From Pseudomonas baetica (lineage in GTDB: Bacteria; Pseudomonadota; Gammaproteobacteria; Pseudomonadales; Pseudomonadaceae): a stretch of DNA of 64,000 nt. How positions within the stretch are numbered: the stretch's first letter is position 1; each line of letters opens with the position of its first letter. Shown one piece after another: positions 31,215 to 41,996 of the stretch. A program made the translations under genes and the position numbers. The notes under the pieces were generated by a model, which did no database searches, was not told the origin of the DNA, and worked only from the letters and a program-made list of their open reading frames with translations. Location of the stretch: positions 4,646,001-4,710,000 of the forward strand of contig NZ_PHHE01000001.1 in the NCBI RefSeq assembly GCF_002813455.1, read 5' to 3'.

Positions 31215-33845
31215 ATGACCGATATTGATGCACGCTTGCGCGAGGATGTTCACCTGCTCGGAGAGCTGTTGGGCAATACCATTCGAGACCAGTACGGCGA
31301 AGGGTTTCTCGACAAGATCGAGCAGATTCGCAAGGGCGCCAAGGCCGATCGCCGCGGCTCGATGGACGCCGAACTGAGCGCCAGCCTCAATCAGTTGAGC
31401 GAAGACGAATTGCTCCCCGTGGCGCGCGCGTTCAACCAGTTTCTGAATCTGGCGAACATCGCCGAGCAGTATCAATTGATCCATCGTCGCGAAGAGTCGC
31501 AGCCCGCGCCGTTCGAATCCCGCGTGTTGCCCGAACTGCTGGCGCGCCTGCGTAACGAAGGGCACAGCGCCGAGTCGCTGGCCCGGCAATTGGCACGGCT
31601 GGAAATCGAACTGGTACTGACCGCGCACCCGACCGAAGTGGCGCGCCGCACGCTGATCCAGAAGTACGACGCGATCGCCGCGCAACTCGCGGCGCAAGAT
31701 CATCGCGACCTGACTAGCGCCGAGCGCGAACAGATCCAGAACACCCTGCAACGGCTGATCGCCGAAGCCTGGCACACCGAAGAAATTCGCCGCACCCGCC
31801 CGACCCCGGTCGACGAGGCGAAGTGGGGCTTTGCGGTGATCGAACATTCGTTGTGGCAGGCGATTCCCAACCATATGCGCAAGGCCGATCAGGCGCTGCA
31901 TGCGGCGACCGGCCTGCGTTTGCCGCTGGAAGCCGCGCCGATTCGCTTCGCCTCGTGGATGGGCGGCGACCGTGACGGCAACCCCAATGTCACCGCCGCC
32001 GTGACCCGTGAAGTGTTGCTGCTGGCGCGCTGGATGGCCGCCGATCTGTACCTGCGCGATGTCGATCATCTGGCTGCCGAACTGTCGATGCAGCAAGCCA
32101 GCGAGGCACTCAAAGCCAAGGCGGGCGACAGCGCCGAGCCCTATCGCGCAGTGCTCAAGCAACTGCGTGAACGTCTGCGTGCCACCCGCAATTGGGCGCA
32201 TGCCTCACTGACCGCCACCACCCCGGCCCCCGCCGATGTACTCGTCAATAATCGTGATCTGCTCGATCCGCTGGAGCTGTGTTTCAACTCGCTGCACGAG
32301 TGCGGCATGGGCGTGATCGCCGACGGGCCGCTGCTCGATTGCCTGCGCCGGGCGGTGACGTTCGGCTTGTTTCTGGTGCGTCTCGATGTGCGCCAGGACT
32401 CATCGCGGCACAGCGCGGCGATGACGGAAATCACCGACTATCTGGGCCTCGGGCGCTATGAAGACTGGGATGAAGAGGCGCGGATTGCTTTCCTGACCCG
32501 CGAACTGGCTAACCGTCGGCCGTTGTTACCGGCGCATTTCAAGCCGTCCGCCGACACCGCCGAAGTGCTCAACACCTGCAAGGAAATCGCCGCCGCACCG
32601 GGGGCGTCGCTGGGTTCCTACGTGATCTCCATGGCCGGTGCGGCTTCCGACGTGCTTGCCGTGCAACTGCTGCTTAAAGAGTCGGGCGTGCTGCGGCCAA
32701 TGCGCGTGGTGCCGCTGTTCGAAACCCTCGCCGACCTCGACAACGCCGGCCCGGTGATCGAGCGTCTGTTGCTGCTGCCGGGTTACCGCGCGCGGCTGCA
32801 AGGCCCGCAGGAAGTGATGATCGGCTACTCGGACTCGGCCAAGGACGCCGGCACCACTGCGGCGGCGTGGGCGCAATACCGCGCACAGGAACGCTTGGTG
32901 GAAATCTGCCGTGAGCAGCAAGTCGAACTGCTGCTGTTCCACGGTCGCGGTGGCACTGTGGGCCGTGGCGGTGGTCCGGCTCACGCGGCAATTCTGTCGC
33001 AGCCGCCGGGATCGGTGGCCGGACGTTTCCGCACCACCGAGCAGGGGGAAATGATTCGTTTCAAATTCGGCCTGCCGGACATCGCCGAACAAAACCTCAA
33101 TCTGTATCTCGCCGCGGTGCTTGAGGCGACTTTATTGCCGCCGCCACCGCCCACGCCTGAGTGGCGCCATCTGATGGATGAACTGGCAGCGGACGGTGTC
33201 AGCGCTTACCGCCAGGTGGTGCGGGAAAATCCGCAATTCGTCGAGTATTTCCGCCAGTCCACGCCGGAGCAGGAATTGGGCCGCTTGCCACTCGGCAGCC
33301 GTCCGGCCAAACGCCGGGCCGGCGGCATCGAAAGCCTGCGGGCGATTCCGTGGATCTTCGGCTGGACGCAAACCCGGCTGATGTTGCCGGCGTGGCTCGG
33401 TTGGGAATCGGCGCTGAGCAAGGCGCTGGAGCGTGGCGAGGGCGAGTTGCTGGGGCAGATGCGCGAGCAGTGGCCGTTCTTCCGCACGCGTATCGACATG
33501 CTGGAAATGGTCCTGGCCAAGGCTGACGCCGATATCGCTTTGTCTTACGACGAGCGATTGGTCGAGCCGGAGTTGCTGCCGTTGGGCGCGCACTTACGCG
33601 ACCTATTGTCGCAGGCGTGCTCGGTGGTGCTTGGTCTGACCGGTCAGTCTCAGCTGTTGGCACATAGCCCGGACACGCTCGAATTCATCCGTCTGCGCAA
33701 CACTTACCTTGATCCGCTTCATCTATTGCAAGCTGAACTGCTGGCCCGTTCGCGACAGCAGAATGTTGAGCAGGGTAGCCCGGTGGAGCAGGCGCTGCTG
33801 GTGTCTGTGGCGGGGATTGCCGCCGGTTTGCGAAATACCGGCTAA
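31215..33845 (+). CDS. ppc: Phosphoenolpyruvate carboxylase
   Basis: An 876-residue enzyme that adds bicarbonate to PEP to make oxaloacetate, refilling the TCA cycle. ATG 31215 has GGAG 8 bp upstream. Signature motifs are all present: [14 protein letters not shown] with the catalytic His, [44 protein letters not shown], and the C-terminal [15 protein letters not shown] with a short tail. Full length. It stands divergent from the gene at 30693. Allosteric residues were not examined. Confidence 0.97.
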   Translation: MTDIDARLREDVHLLGELLGNTIRDQYGEGFLDKIEQIRKGAKADRRGSMDAELSASLNQLSEDELLPVARAFNQFLNLANIAEQYQLIHRREESQPAPFESRVLPELLARLRNEGHSAESLARQLARLEIELVLTAHPTEVARRTLIQKYDAIAAQLAAQDHRDLTSAEREQIQNTLQRLIAEAWHTEEIRRTRPTPVDEAKWGFAVIEHSLWQAIPNHMRKADQALHAATGLRLPLEAAPIRFASWMGGDRDGNPNVTAAVTREVLLLARWMAADLYLRDVDHLAAELSMQQASEALKAKAGDSAEPYRAVLKQLRERLRATRNWAHASLTATTPAPADVLVNNRDLLDPLELCFNSLHECGMGVIADGPLLDCLRRAVTFGLFLVRLDVRQDSSRHSAAMTEITDYLGLGRYEDWDEEARIAFLTRELANRRPLLPAHFKPSADTAEVLNTCKEIAAAPGASLGSYVISMAGAASDVLAVQLLLKESGVLRPMRVVPLFETLADLDNAGPVIERLLLLPGYRARLQGPQEVMIGYSDSAKDAGTTAAAWAQYRAQERLVEICREQQVELLLFHGRGGTVGRGGGPAHAAILSQPPGSVAGRFRTTEQGEMIRFKFGLPDIAEQNLNLYLAAVLEATLLPPPPPTPEWRHLMDELAADGVSAYRQVVRENPQFVEYFRQSTPEQELGRLPLGSRPAKRRAGGIESLRAIPWIFGWTQTRLMLPAWLGWESALSKALERGEGELLGQMREQWPFFRTRIDMLEMVLAKADADIALSYDERLVEPELLPLGAHLRDLLSQACSVVLGLTGQSQLLAHSPDTLEFIRLRNTYLDPLHLLQAELLARSRQQNVEQGSPVEQALLVSVAGIAAGLRNTG

Positions 33846-34794
<949 letters not shown>

Positions 34795-34819
34795 AAAAGC
34801 TGATTCGCTGCATCATCCA

Positions 34820-34837
34820 CGGCCCGCTTGCGGGCCG
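34820..34837 (+). terminator. Hairpin after adk
   Basis: CGGCCCGC-TT-GCGGGCCG has a strong GC stem 26 bp after the adk stop. Only a weak T-rich flank follows, so termination may be partial. Confidence 0.55.
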
Positions 34838-34888
34838 TAGTTGTTTATACTGACGCACCTTTTTCCCCCACCTGTTTTGGAAACATCG

Positions 34889-35563
34889 ATGAGCACCTTG
34901 CTGGCCCTGGACACCGCGACTGAAGCTTGCTCCGTTGCCTTGCTGCATGACGGCAAGGTCACGAGCCATTACGAGGTGATCCCGCGCCTGCACGCGCAAA
35001 AGCTGTTGCCGATGATCCAGCAACTGCTGGCCGACGCCGGCACCACGCTGCAAGCGGTGGATGCCATTGCGTTCGGTCGCGGGCCGGGTGCGTTTACCGG
35101 GGTGCGGATTGCCATCGGCGTGGTGCAGGGGCTGGCGTTCGCGCTGGACCGTCCGGTATTGCCGGTGTCCAACCTTGCGGTGCTGGCGCAGCGTGCGTTT
35201 CGTGAGCATGGCGTGAGCCAGGTTGCCGCGGCCATCGATGCGCGCATGGATGAAGTGTATTGGGGCTGCTACCGCGAGACGGCGGGGGAGATGCGTCTGG
35301 TCGGTGCTGAAGCGGTGTTGCCGCCGGAAGTCGCGGCACTGCCGGACGATGCCAGCGGCGACTGGTTCGGTGCCGGCACGGGCTGGGGTTATGGCGAGCG
35401 CATCGCGGTCAAGCTGAGCGGTTCCGATGCCGGCATGCTGCCCCACGCCGAAGACCTGCTGACGTTGGCGCGCTTTGCCTGGGAGCGTGGTGAGGCGATC
35501 CCGGCCGATGATGCTCAGCCGGTTTACCTGCGCGACAAAGTGGCCACCCCCAAAGCCCGCTGA
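34889..35563 (+). CDS. tsaB: tRNA threonylcarbamoyladenosine biosynthesis protein TsaB
   Basis: A 224-residue ASKHA-fold protein that, with TsaD and TsaE, forms t6A37 on ANN-decoding tRNAs. ATG 34889 gives the standard start STLLALDTATEACSVALL. The GRGPGAFTGVRIAIGVVQGLA motif is diagnostic of the family. Downstream of adk in the same direction, as in other pseudomonads. Confidence 0.96.
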   Translation: MSTLLALDTATEACSVALLHDGKVTSHYEVIPRLHAQKLLPMIQQLLADAGTTLQAVDAIAFGRGPGAFTGVRIAIGVVQGLAFALDRPVLPVSNLAVLAQRAFREHGVSQVAAAIDARMDEVYWGCYRETAGEMRLVGAEAVLPPEVAALPDDASGDWFGAGTGWGYGERIAVKLSGSDAGMLPHAEDLLTLARFAWERGEAIPADDAQPVYLRDKVATPKAR

Positions 35564-35577
35564 TTCACCACACAACC

Positions 35578-35667
35578 TGTGGGAGCGAGCCTGCTCGCGA
35601 AGCGTCGTGTCAGCCTACATTGATGTTGAATGTGCTGACCTCTTCGCGAGCAGGCTCGCTCCCACAG
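35578..35667. repeat. Inverted pair of REP elements
   Basis: GTGGGAGCGAGCCTGCTCGCGA on the left and its inverse ending CTCGCTCCCACAG on the right, with about 40 bp between. Each contains its own GCGAGC/GCTCGC stem. Located after tsaB. Confidence 0.9.
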
Positions 35668-35819
35668 GTTCGGTGTTTACATTCCAACATTGCCAATCGT
35701 CAGTTTCTAACCCCGCGTTTTAAACCTTTTGCTCTTTATGTGTTCTAGTTATCACTCGGCAGTTTGCTAAGTCGGTCAAGTGCCGCTAAATTGCCATCAT
35801 TGATACCGAGCATGACTTT

Positions 35820-36128
35820 ATGCGTATAGACGGCGTTTCCACTCAGTCCTACCCCATCAAGCGCAAGCCTCGCAAAGGCAATCCGGCGCTGGACGAATCC
35901 GTCGAGGATATCGACGGCGAGCTGGAATTCCCGACCGAAGCGCAACTGGCCGCCCGTGCTGCCAAAGCCTCCGCACAACGCCTGAGCAATCTGCCTGCCC
36001 GTCAGCAAGACATGATTTATCACCGCGCGATGAAAAAAAGCGTAGCCATGGCCCTGGCCAGCTACCTGAGCACCGCCGGTTTTGTCGATTGGGATGCCGA
36101 CGTGCTGGGCCTCGATCTGTACATCTGA
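35820..36128 (+). CDS. Conserved Pseudomonas hypothetical protein (102 aa)
   Basis: A 102-residue soluble protein, acidic in the middle (DESVEDIDGELEFPTEAQLAAR), with a helical C-terminal half ending FVDWDADVLGLDLYI. No catalytic motif or signal. Its stop overlaps the start of the DUF72 gene by one base (TGATG), implying coupling. Function unknown. Confidence 0.8.
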   Translation: MRIDGVSTQSYPIKRKPRKGNPALDESVEDIDGELEFPTEAQLAARAAKASAQRLSNLPARQQDMIYHRAMKKSVAMALASYLSTAGFVDWDADVLGLDLYI

Positions 36129-36988
36129 TGGATCTGCCTTACTACCTCGGTTGCCCGTCATGGAGCGAAAACGCCTGGCGCGAGTATCTGTATCCGGTAG
36201 ACGCAAAAACTTCTGATTTCCTCGGCCACTACTGCCAGGTGTTCAACGCCGTGGAAGGCAACACGACCTTCTATGCCAGCCCATCGCCCGCCACCGTGCA
36301 GCGTTGGGCCGAGATCATGCCTGCGCACTTTCGCTTCACAGCCAAATTCCCCGGCGATATCAGCCACAGCGGTGATCTGCGCGAGCAACTGACCGCCGCC
36401 GAAACCTTCCTGCAATTACTCAAGCCTCTCGGTGAGCGTGTCGCACCGCTGTGGCTGCAACTGTCGAAAAGCTTCACACCGCAGCGGCTGCCGGAGCTGA
36501 CGGCGTTCATCGATGCGCTGGACTGCCCGCTGGCGGTGGAAGTGCGGCATGAGCAGTTCTTCGCCAAGGGTGAGAGCGAGCGCCTGCTCAATCGGCTGTT
36601 ACTGGATCGTGGCGTCGAGCGCATCTGTCTGGATCCGCGTGCGCTGTTCAGTTGCCTGTCGACCGAGTCCTCGGTGATCCACGCGCAATCGAAAAAGCCC
36701 CGGGTGCCGACACGTCCAGCGGCGTTCACACAGTTTCCGCAGGTGCGCTTCATCGGCCATCCAGAACTTGAAGCCAACGACCCGTTTCTGGTGCCATGGG
36801 TGGCGAAGATCGCCGAGTGGATCGAAGAGGGCCGCACGCCGTATATCTTCCTGCACACCGCCGACAACCTGCTGGCGGCGAAGCTGGCGCAACGTTTTCA
36901 CGCACAACTGATGCATCGTTTGCCTGGCCTGCCACCTCTGCCTGAGCTATACAGAGAACCCGCCGCGGAGCAACTTGGCCTGCTCTGA
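36128..36988 (+). CDS. DUF72 family protein
   Basis: A 286-residue TIM-barrel-like protein of the DUF72/YecE family. It opens with YLGCPSWSENAWREYLYP. FNAVEGNTTFYASPSP and FRFTAKFPGDISH are the family's signature segments, and AVEVRHEQFF and YIFLHTADNLLAAKLA lie toward the end. The function is not established. ATG 36128 overlaps the previous stop, and an upstream frame from 36089 would duplicate the end of that gene. Confidence 0.9.
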   Translation: MDLPYYLGCPSWSENAWREYLYPVDAKTSDFLGHYCQVFNAVEGNTTFYASPSPATVQRWAEIMPAHFRFTAKFPGDISHSGDLREQLTAAETFLQLLKPLGERVAPLWLQLSKSFTPQRLPELTAFIDALDCPLAVEVRHEQFFAKGESERLLNRLLLDRGVERICLDPRALFSCLSTESSVIHAQSKKPRVPTRPAAFTQFPQVRFIGHPELEANDPFLVPWVAKIAEWIEEGRTPYIFLHTADNLLAAKLAQRFHAQLMHRLPGLPPLPELYREPAAEQLGLL

Positions 36989-37021
36989 GGCGAACTCGTT
37001 TTCCTGCCCCGGAGCCTGCCG

Positions 37022-37858
37022 ATGGATGCTCAAGCCCTTACAGAACAAGTCCGTAAAGCCCAAGCCTTCAAAGCCTTGCATGAGCGTCCGGGGCTTTTCG
37101 TCATTCCCAATCCGTGGGATGCCGGCTCGGCGAAGATGCTCGCCAGTCTCGGCTATCAGGCGTTGGCAACCACCAGTGCCGGTTATGCGTTTTCCCAAGG
37201 CAAAGCCGATGGTGCCTTGAGCCTTGAAGACACCTTGGCCAATGTCCGGGTAATTGTTGCGGCGACGGATTTGCCGGTGGCGGTTGACCTGGAGAACGGT
37301 TTTGCCGACGACCCGGTCGAGTGCGCAAAAAGTTTGCTGTATGCAGCCGAGGCGGGCGCAGTGGGCGGTTCGATCGAGGACGCCACGGGCCGTGCGGACG
37401 CGCCGATCTATTGCTTCGAACACGCCGTCGCGCGCATCGAAGCCTCCGTGGCCGCAGTGCGCACGCTGCCATTTCCCTTCCTCCTGACCGCCCGTGTGGA
37501 GAACTACCTGCACGGCAATCCCGACCTCAACGACACCATCCGCCGTTTGCAGGCCTTCGCCGAGGCGGGCGCCGACGTCTTGTATGCGCCGGGTTTGCGC
37601 AGCGCCGAAGAAGTTTTGGCCGTGGTGCGCGCGGTAGCGCCGAAACAGGTGAACGTGTTGATGTCCGGCGGTTTGAAGCTGACCGTGCAGCAACTCGAAG
37701 AAATGGGCGTGCGGCGGATCAGTACCGGTTCTGCTCTGGCATTGGCGGCTTACGGCGAGTTCTTCCGTGCGGCAGAAGAAATCCAGAATTGCGGCACCTT
37801 CGGCTTCACCTCGCAGTCGATGCCGTACGCCAAGGCCAACCAGTTTTTCAAGGGCTGA
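37022..37858 (+). CDS. Isocitrate lyase/PEP mutase family protein
   Basis: A 278-residue member of the ICL/PEPM superfamily. FVIPNPWDAGSAKML at the start, LPVAVDLENGFADDP (metal-binding Asp region) and GGSIEDATG are typical. The isocitrate-lyase catalytic loop KKCGH is absent, so it is not a true isocitrate lyase. It probably cleaves or decarboxylates a 2-oxo/2-hydroxy acid (2-methylisocitrate lyase, oxaloacetate decarboxylase or related), but the substrate cannot be read from the sequence. The next gene starts 2 bp after its stop. Confidence 0.88.
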   Translation: MDAQALTEQVRKAQAFKALHERPGLFVIPNPWDAGSAKMLASLGYQALATTSAGYAFSQGKADGALSLEDTLANVRVIVAATDLPVAVDLENGFADDPVECAKSLLYAAEAGAVGGSIEDATGRADAPIYCFEHAVARIEASVAAVRTLPFPFLLTARVENYLHGNPDLNDTIRRLQAFAEAGADVLYAPGLRSAEEVLAVVRAVAPKQVNVLMSGGLKLTVQQLEEMGVRRISTGSALALAAYGEFFRAAEEIQNCGTFGFTSQSMPYAKANQFFKG

Positions 37859-37860
37859 AC

Positions 37861-38553
37861 ATGGGGCGGTGGATATTCTGGCTGGTGCTGCTGATGATTG
37901 GCGGCGCTGCGGTCAGTGTCTGGCGCGGCTGGCTGGACGTGCCGCCGCAGTGGAATCCGTGGGCGCCGCTGGATGTGAAAGCCACGCCCAACTGGCTGAC
38001 CGGTTACAAGCTGATGCGTTTGCGCGGCGACCCGGAACTTTGCGCGCAGGCGCTTGGTAGCTCGGCTTTGCGCGTTGCGCGGCAAGCCGACAGCCCTGAC
38101 GCCAAGTGCCCGTTGATCGGCGCCTTGCGCGTTCAGGGCGGTGAGGTGGCGCTGAGCAGCAGCTTCCTCGCCAGTTGTCCGTTGGCGGTGGCCTATGCGA
38201 TGTTTGAACACCACACGCTGCAACCCGCCGCTCAATCCGTTTACGGGCAAAAGGTCGCGCGGGTTGATCACCTCGGCAGCTTCGCCTGCCGCAATATCTA
38301 CAATCGCGAAAGCGGTGCGCTAAGCCGCCATGCCAGTGCCGATGCGCTGGACATCGCCGGGTTCCGGCTGGCGGACGGCCGAACCATCAGCGTGCTCAAG
38401 GACTGGCCGAAGCAAAATCAGGACGCGCAGTTTCTGCGCAAGTTGCGCGATGGTGCCTGCGAGGCGTTCAGTGTGGTGTTGAGTCCGGATTACAACGCCG
38501 CCCATCGCAATCACTTTCATGTCGATGTCGGGCGCTGGAGCATGTGTCGCTGA
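37861..38553 (+). CDS. Extensin-like C-terminal domain protein
   Basis: A 230-residue protein with an N-terminal membrane anchor (WIFWLVLLMIGGAAVSVW) and an extensin-like C domain. CPLIGALRV, FACRNIYNR, SRHASADALDIAGF and HRNHFHVDVG carry the His/Asp/His set resembling the M15 peptidase zinc site. Several cysteines suggest a periplasmic location. Possible role in cell-wall peptide cleavage. Likely co-transcribed with the upstream gene. Confidence 0.88.
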   Translation: MGRWIFWLVLLMIGGAAVSVWRGWLDVPPQWNPWAPLDVKATPNWLTGYKLMRLRGDPELCAQALGSSALRVARQADSPDAKCPLIGALRVQGGEVALSSSFLASCPLAVAYAMFEHHTLQPAAQSVYGQKVARVDHLGSFACRNIYNRESGALSRHASADALDIAGFRLADGRTISVLKDWPKQNQDAQFLRKLRDGACEAFSVVLSPDYNAAHRNHFHVDVGRWSMCR

Positions 38554-38556
38554 GGA

Positions 38557-39177
38557 TCAGGCGGCGATGCGCAGGTTTTGCAGAACGATCGGACGTGCCC
38601 AACCGTTATCAAAGTCCAACGCTTTCTGCTGCTCGACGATTTCTTCCGGCGGGAACGGCGGGTAAGGCTTCTGCATCAGGTCGAGGTCGAACTCGGCAAT
38701 CGGCAGGTACAGCGGTTTCTTCTGCGGGGCCGGGCCAGGCTCTGGAACGGGCTGACCATTGTTGATCACCACCGGACGCACCCAACTGCTGTCGAAATCC
38801 TGTTGCTCTTGCTGAGCTTTCAGTTCTTCTGGCGGGAATGGCGGGAATGGTTTGTCCAGCAAGTCCATTTCGAATTCGGCGATCGGCAGGAACAGCGGCT
38901 CCGGCGGACGCACTTCGGTTTCGACCACATCGCACTCGCGCTGGCTGATGATGTGCGCGTGCAGTTCGCTGCCAACGGTCGGCTCTTCAGGGCTACTCAG
39001 GTCAACCGGAGGAAACTTGCCACACGCAGGCACCACTTCACTCGTCTGTTCGGCCAGCGCCTGGGCAAAGAAATCCTGCCACAGGTGACTGACGCCGCTC
39101 AGTGCTTGAGTATTTTGACGGCTGAAATCGCCATGGGGCGAGATGTAGCCAATCGATGTGGGAAGAATGCCTGACAT
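38557..39177 (-). CDS. Pseudomonas-specific protein with two internal PPFPPEE repeats
   Basis: ATG 39177 gives MSGILPTSIGYISPHGDFSRQ; a longer frame from a GTG at 39234 is possible, and neither has a good Shine-Dalgarno. The 206-residue product has two copies of a module LPIAEFxxDLxxKPxPPFPPEE followed by a (Q-rich)DFDxxWxRP(I/V)V ending, at about residues 97-140 and 158-200. No signal or known catalytic motif. The repeated Pro-rich module suggests protein binding. It converges on the extensin-like gene (3 bp apart). Confidence 0.7.
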   Translation of the reverse strand: MSGILPTSIGYISPHGDFSRQNTQALSGVSHLWQDFFAQALAEQTSEVVPACGKFPPVDLSSPEEPTVGSELHAHIISQRECDVVETEVRPPEPLFLPIAEFEMDLLDKPFPPFPPEELKAQQEQQDFDSSWVRPVVINNGQPVPEPGPAPQKKPLYLPIAEFDLDLMQKPYPPFPPEEIVEQQKALDFDNGWARPIVLQNLRIAA

Positions 39178-39269
39178 TTTTTTCGGTTGCCGCTCAGCTC
39201 TGGCAAAATGCGCTTTGATTGTTTTATCGGCCACTTTTTGCCGATCCTTAACTTTTTGAGCGTGTTTTC

Positions 39270-40052
39270 ATGATTGAGCAACCCGCGGCCTGCCGCATCC
39301 ATGTCGAAGCTCTCGGCCCGACGTTTGAAGCGCAAGCCGAGCAGTGGGCCGAACGCCTGGGCTTGCCGCTGCAAGTGGCCGACGGCGAGTTCGCCTTGCA
39401 GGTCGGCGAGCAGGGTCTGCAGCTTCAGCAACTGGGCCCGGACGCACCGGGGCCGGTGCGCGTCGACTTTGTCGAGGGTGGCGCGGCGCATCGTCGGTTG
39501 TACGGCGGTGGTAGCGGGCAGATGATCGCCAAGGCGGTCGGCATCGCTCAGGGCGTGCGCCCGCGCGTGCTGGATGCCACAGCAGGGCTGGGTAGGGATG
39601 CGTTTGTGCTGGCGAGTCTGGGTTGCGAGATGAGCCTGATTGAGCGCCAGCCACTGATCGGTGCGTTGCTGGAGGACGGTCTGGCGCGGGCGGCGGAAGA
39701 TTTTGATGTGGCGCCGATTGTGGCGCGGATGAAGTTGCTCAAAGGCAACTCCATCGAGGTCATGCGCAATTGGGAAGGCGAGCCGCCGCAGGTGATTTAT
39801 CTCGATCCGATGTTCCCGCATCGCGAGAAAACGGCGTTGGTGAAGAAGGAAATGCGCCTGTTCCGCCCGTTGGTTGGCGATGATCCGGATGCCCCGGCGC
39901 TGCTGGAAGCCGCTTTGGCTTTGGCGACGCACCGGGTGGTGGTCAAGCGCCCGCGCAAGGCGCCGTGCATTGACGGGCCGAAGCCCAGTCATGCGCTGGA
40001 TGGCAAATCGAGCCGCTATGACATCTACCCGAAGAAAGCGCTCAAGCCCTGA
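39270..40052 (+). CDS. rsmJ: 16S rRNA (guanine1516-N2)-methyltransferase
   Basis: A 260-residue SAM-dependent methyltransferase of the RsmJ family (N2 of G1516 in 16S rRNA). SAM-binding [19 protein letters not shown], the [17 protein letters not shown] catalytic loop (DPPY-like) and the C-terminal [16 protein letters not shown] are characteristic. Full length; single gene flanked by REP elements downstream. Confidence 0.95.
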   Translation: MIEQPAACRIHVEALGPTFEAQAEQWAERLGLPLQVADGEFALQVGEQGLQLQQLGPDAPGPVRVDFVEGGAAHRRLYGGGSGQMIAKAVGIAQGVRPRVLDATAGLGRDAFVLASLGCEMSLIERQPLIGALLEDGLARAAEDFDVAPIVARMKLLKGNSIEVMRNWEGEPPQVIYLDPMFPHREKTALVKKEMRLFRPLVGDDPDAPALLEAALALATHRVVVKRPRKAPCIDGPKPSHALDGKSSRYDIYPKKALKP

Positions 40053-40067
40053 GATTGAGTCGCCGCA

Positions 40068-40132
40068 TTCGCGAGCAGGCTCGCTCCCACCTTGGAATGC
40101 ATTTCAACTGTGGGAGCGAGCCTGCTCGCGAA
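40068..40132. repeat. Inverted pair of REP elements
   Basis: TTCGCGAGCAGGCTCGCTCCCAC followed after about 20 bp by its inverse, between rsmJ and the TetR gene. Confidence 0.9.
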
Positions 40133-40159
40133 AGCGTCCGTCCAAGCGACGCAAGGCTG

Positions 40160-40795
40160 TCAGGGTCGATAGGCGCGCATAAACAACGCTACAACTTCCT
40201 GCACATGGCTTTCCGCTGCCTCTTCTGTCAACGGCTCCCCACAGCCATACAACAAACGAAAATTCCCCGCGCCCTTGATCAGGCAAAAGAAATGCTCGGC
40301 CGCATTACGCGGCTGGTCGATGCTCAGCACGCCGGTGTCATGGATCTGCGTCAACAACCGCTCCATGCCTTGCACCATGCGCTGCGGGCCTGCTTCGAAG
40401 AAGATCAGCGACAGTTTCGGATCCTGACTGCCCAGCGCCATGATCAAACGGTGCAGATTCACCGACTCATCGCTGTTGATCAGGTGATGAAAGCCTCGGG
40501 CAATGTTCAGCAACACATTTTCCACGGCAATCCCTTGGGGCAATTCGAAGAACAGCGGCGGTAATTGTTCTTCGCATTTGGCCACCACGGCGGCGGAGAA
40601 CAGCGTCTCCTTGTCGTTGAAATGGCTGTAAACCGTCAGCTTCGACACGCCAGCTTCGGCGGCCACCGCGTCCATGCTGGTGTTGGCATAGCCGTGACTC
40701 AGAAACAGAATTTTCGCCGCTTCGAGGATGGCTTGGCGCTTGGCCAGATCCTTGGGGCGGCCCGGACCGTTTGGAGCTGAAAGATTGTTCGACAT
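40160..40795 (-). CDS. TetR-family repressor of the adjacent RND efflux operon
   Basis: A 211-residue regulator. TetR-type HTH at residues about 18-63 (AILEAAKILFLSHGYANTSMDAVAAEAGVSKLTVYSHFNDKETLF), then a helical ligand domain with the TetR_C-type layout. It is divergent from the adaptor gene, and a spaced inverted repeat lies in the shared promoter region, so it most likely represses both. The ligand is unknown. Confidence 0.92.
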   Translation of the reverse strand: MSNNLSAPNGPGRPKDLAKRQAILEAAKILFLSHGYANTSMDAVAAEAGVSKLTVYSHFNDKETLFSAAVVAKCEEQLPPLFFELPQGIAVENVLLNIARGFHHLINSDESVNLHRLIMALGSQDPKLSLIFFEAGPQRMVQGMERLLTQIHDTGVLSIDQPRNAAEHFFCLIKGAGNFRLLYGCGEPLTEEAAESHVQEVVALFMRAYRP

Positions 40796-40807
40796 TCTTC
40801 GCTTTTA

Positions 40808-40852
40808 ATACTGGACTGGTGAGTTTGCTATTAATAACATACCCGCCAGTAT
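40808..40852. promoter_or_regulatory. Candidate TetR operator overlapping the efflux promoter
   Basis: ATACTGG (40808-40814) is inverted as CCAGTAT (40846-40852), with a TATTAATA core between. The right arm overlaps a perfect TATAAT at 40850-40855 that would be the -10 of the efflux operon. Confidence 0.6.
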
Positions 40853-40889
40853 AATTATTCCAAGCACCATTAGCGAAAGGTCCGTCACC

Positions 40890-41990
40890 ATGTTCCGCCA
40901 TGCGTTGTCCCTCGCGTTGCCAGTGAGTCTGGCGTTCCTTTTGTCAGCGTGTGGTCAGGAAGAGGTGACGCAAGTCACCGTGCGACCGGCCATGGTGGTG
41001 CAGCCAGAGCCTTCGGCGCAGGCAATGGAAAGTTATCCGGGCGAGGTGCGTGCCCGCTACGAACCCGATCTGGCGTTCCGCATTGGCGGCAAAGTCAGCC
41101 GACGACTGGTCGATGAAGGTCAGCGCGTGAAGGCCGATCAGCCCCTTGCCGAACTCGATCCGCAGGACGTGCGTCTGCAACTGGAGGCCACCCGCGCGCA
41201 AGTCGCCGCCGCCGAAGCCAATCTGAACCTGGTGCGTGCCGAGCGCGACCGCTACAAAACCCTGATGGATCGGCAGATGGTCAGCCGCTCGGCCTACGAC
41301 AACGCCGAAAACCTCTTCCGCTCCGGCGAAGCACGCCTCAAGCAAATCAAAGCAGAATTCTACGTATCGACCAATCAGGCCAGCTACGCGGTGCTGCGTG
41401 CGCCGCAGGACGGCGTGGTGGCCAAGCGTGCGGTGGAAGTCGGGCAAGTGGTCGCTGCCGGGCAAACAGTGTTCACGCTCGCCACCGATGGCGAGCGTGA
41501 AGTGCTGATCAGCCTGCCGGAGCAGAGCTTCGGCCGCTTCAAGGTTGGTCAGCCGGTGACCGTCGAACTCTGGGCTCAGCAGAACCAGCGCTTCGCCGGA
41601 CAGATTCGTGAGTTGTCGCCGGCGGCCGATCCGAAATCCCGTACTTTCGCCGCACGCATTTCCTTCACCAGCGGCAAAGTCCCGGCAGAACTTGGCCAGA
41701 GCGCTCGGGTGTTTGTGCAATCGGTCGATGCCGCGCCGCTGTCGGTACCGCTTTCGGCGCTGACCGCAGAAAACGGCGCGACCTACGTCTGGGTCGTCAA
41801 CACCGACAACACCCTGAAGAAGACCCCCGTGCGCGTGGGCCCGTTCGGCGAGAAAACCGTGCCGGTGCTCGAAGGCTTGAAAGCCAATGATTGGGTGGTG
41901 GCCGCCGGCGTGCATGTGCTGCTCGAAGGACAGCAGGTGCGTCCGGTGGATCGCTCCAATCGTGTCGTCAATCTGGCGAACAAGGAGTAG
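40890..41990 (+). CDS. RND efflux membrane-fusion lipoprotein
   Basis: A 366-residue periplasmic adaptor with a lipoprotein signal (lipobox LLSAC, Cys21). Barrel-sandwich half-motif GGKVSRRLVDEGQRVKADQPLAELD, a coiled-coil hairpin (VRLQLEATRAQ ... AEFYVSTNQ), second half AVLRAPQDGVVAKRAVEVGQVVAAGQ and the beta-barrel follow. It links the RND pump to an outer-membrane channel. First gene of a two-gene operon, 6 bp before the pump gene. Confidence 0.95.
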   Translation: MFRHALSLALPVSLAFLLSACGQEEVTQVTVRPAMVVQPEPSAQAMESYPGEVRARYEPDLAFRIGGKVSRRLVDEGQRVKADQPLAELDPQDVRLQLEATRAQVAAAEANLNLVRAERDRYKTLMDRQMVSRSAYDNAENLFRSGEARLKQIKAEFYVSTNQASYAVLRAPQDGVVAKRAVEVGQVVAAGQTVFTLATDGEREVLISLPEQSFGRFKVGQPVTVELWAQQNQRFAGQIRELSPAADPKSRTFAARISFTSGKVPAELGQSARVFVQSVDAAPLSVPLSALTAENGATYVWVVNTDNTLKKTPVRVGPFGEKTVPVLEGLKANDWVVAAGVHVLLEGQQVRPVDRSNRVVNLANKE

Positions 41991-41996
41991 GCCCCG

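Noticed and set aside
37022..37858. Isocitrate lyase (aceA) or prpB
   Set aside because: The KKCGH catalytic loop is missing, and no glyoxylate or methylcitrate genes are adjacent; only the superfamily is assigned.
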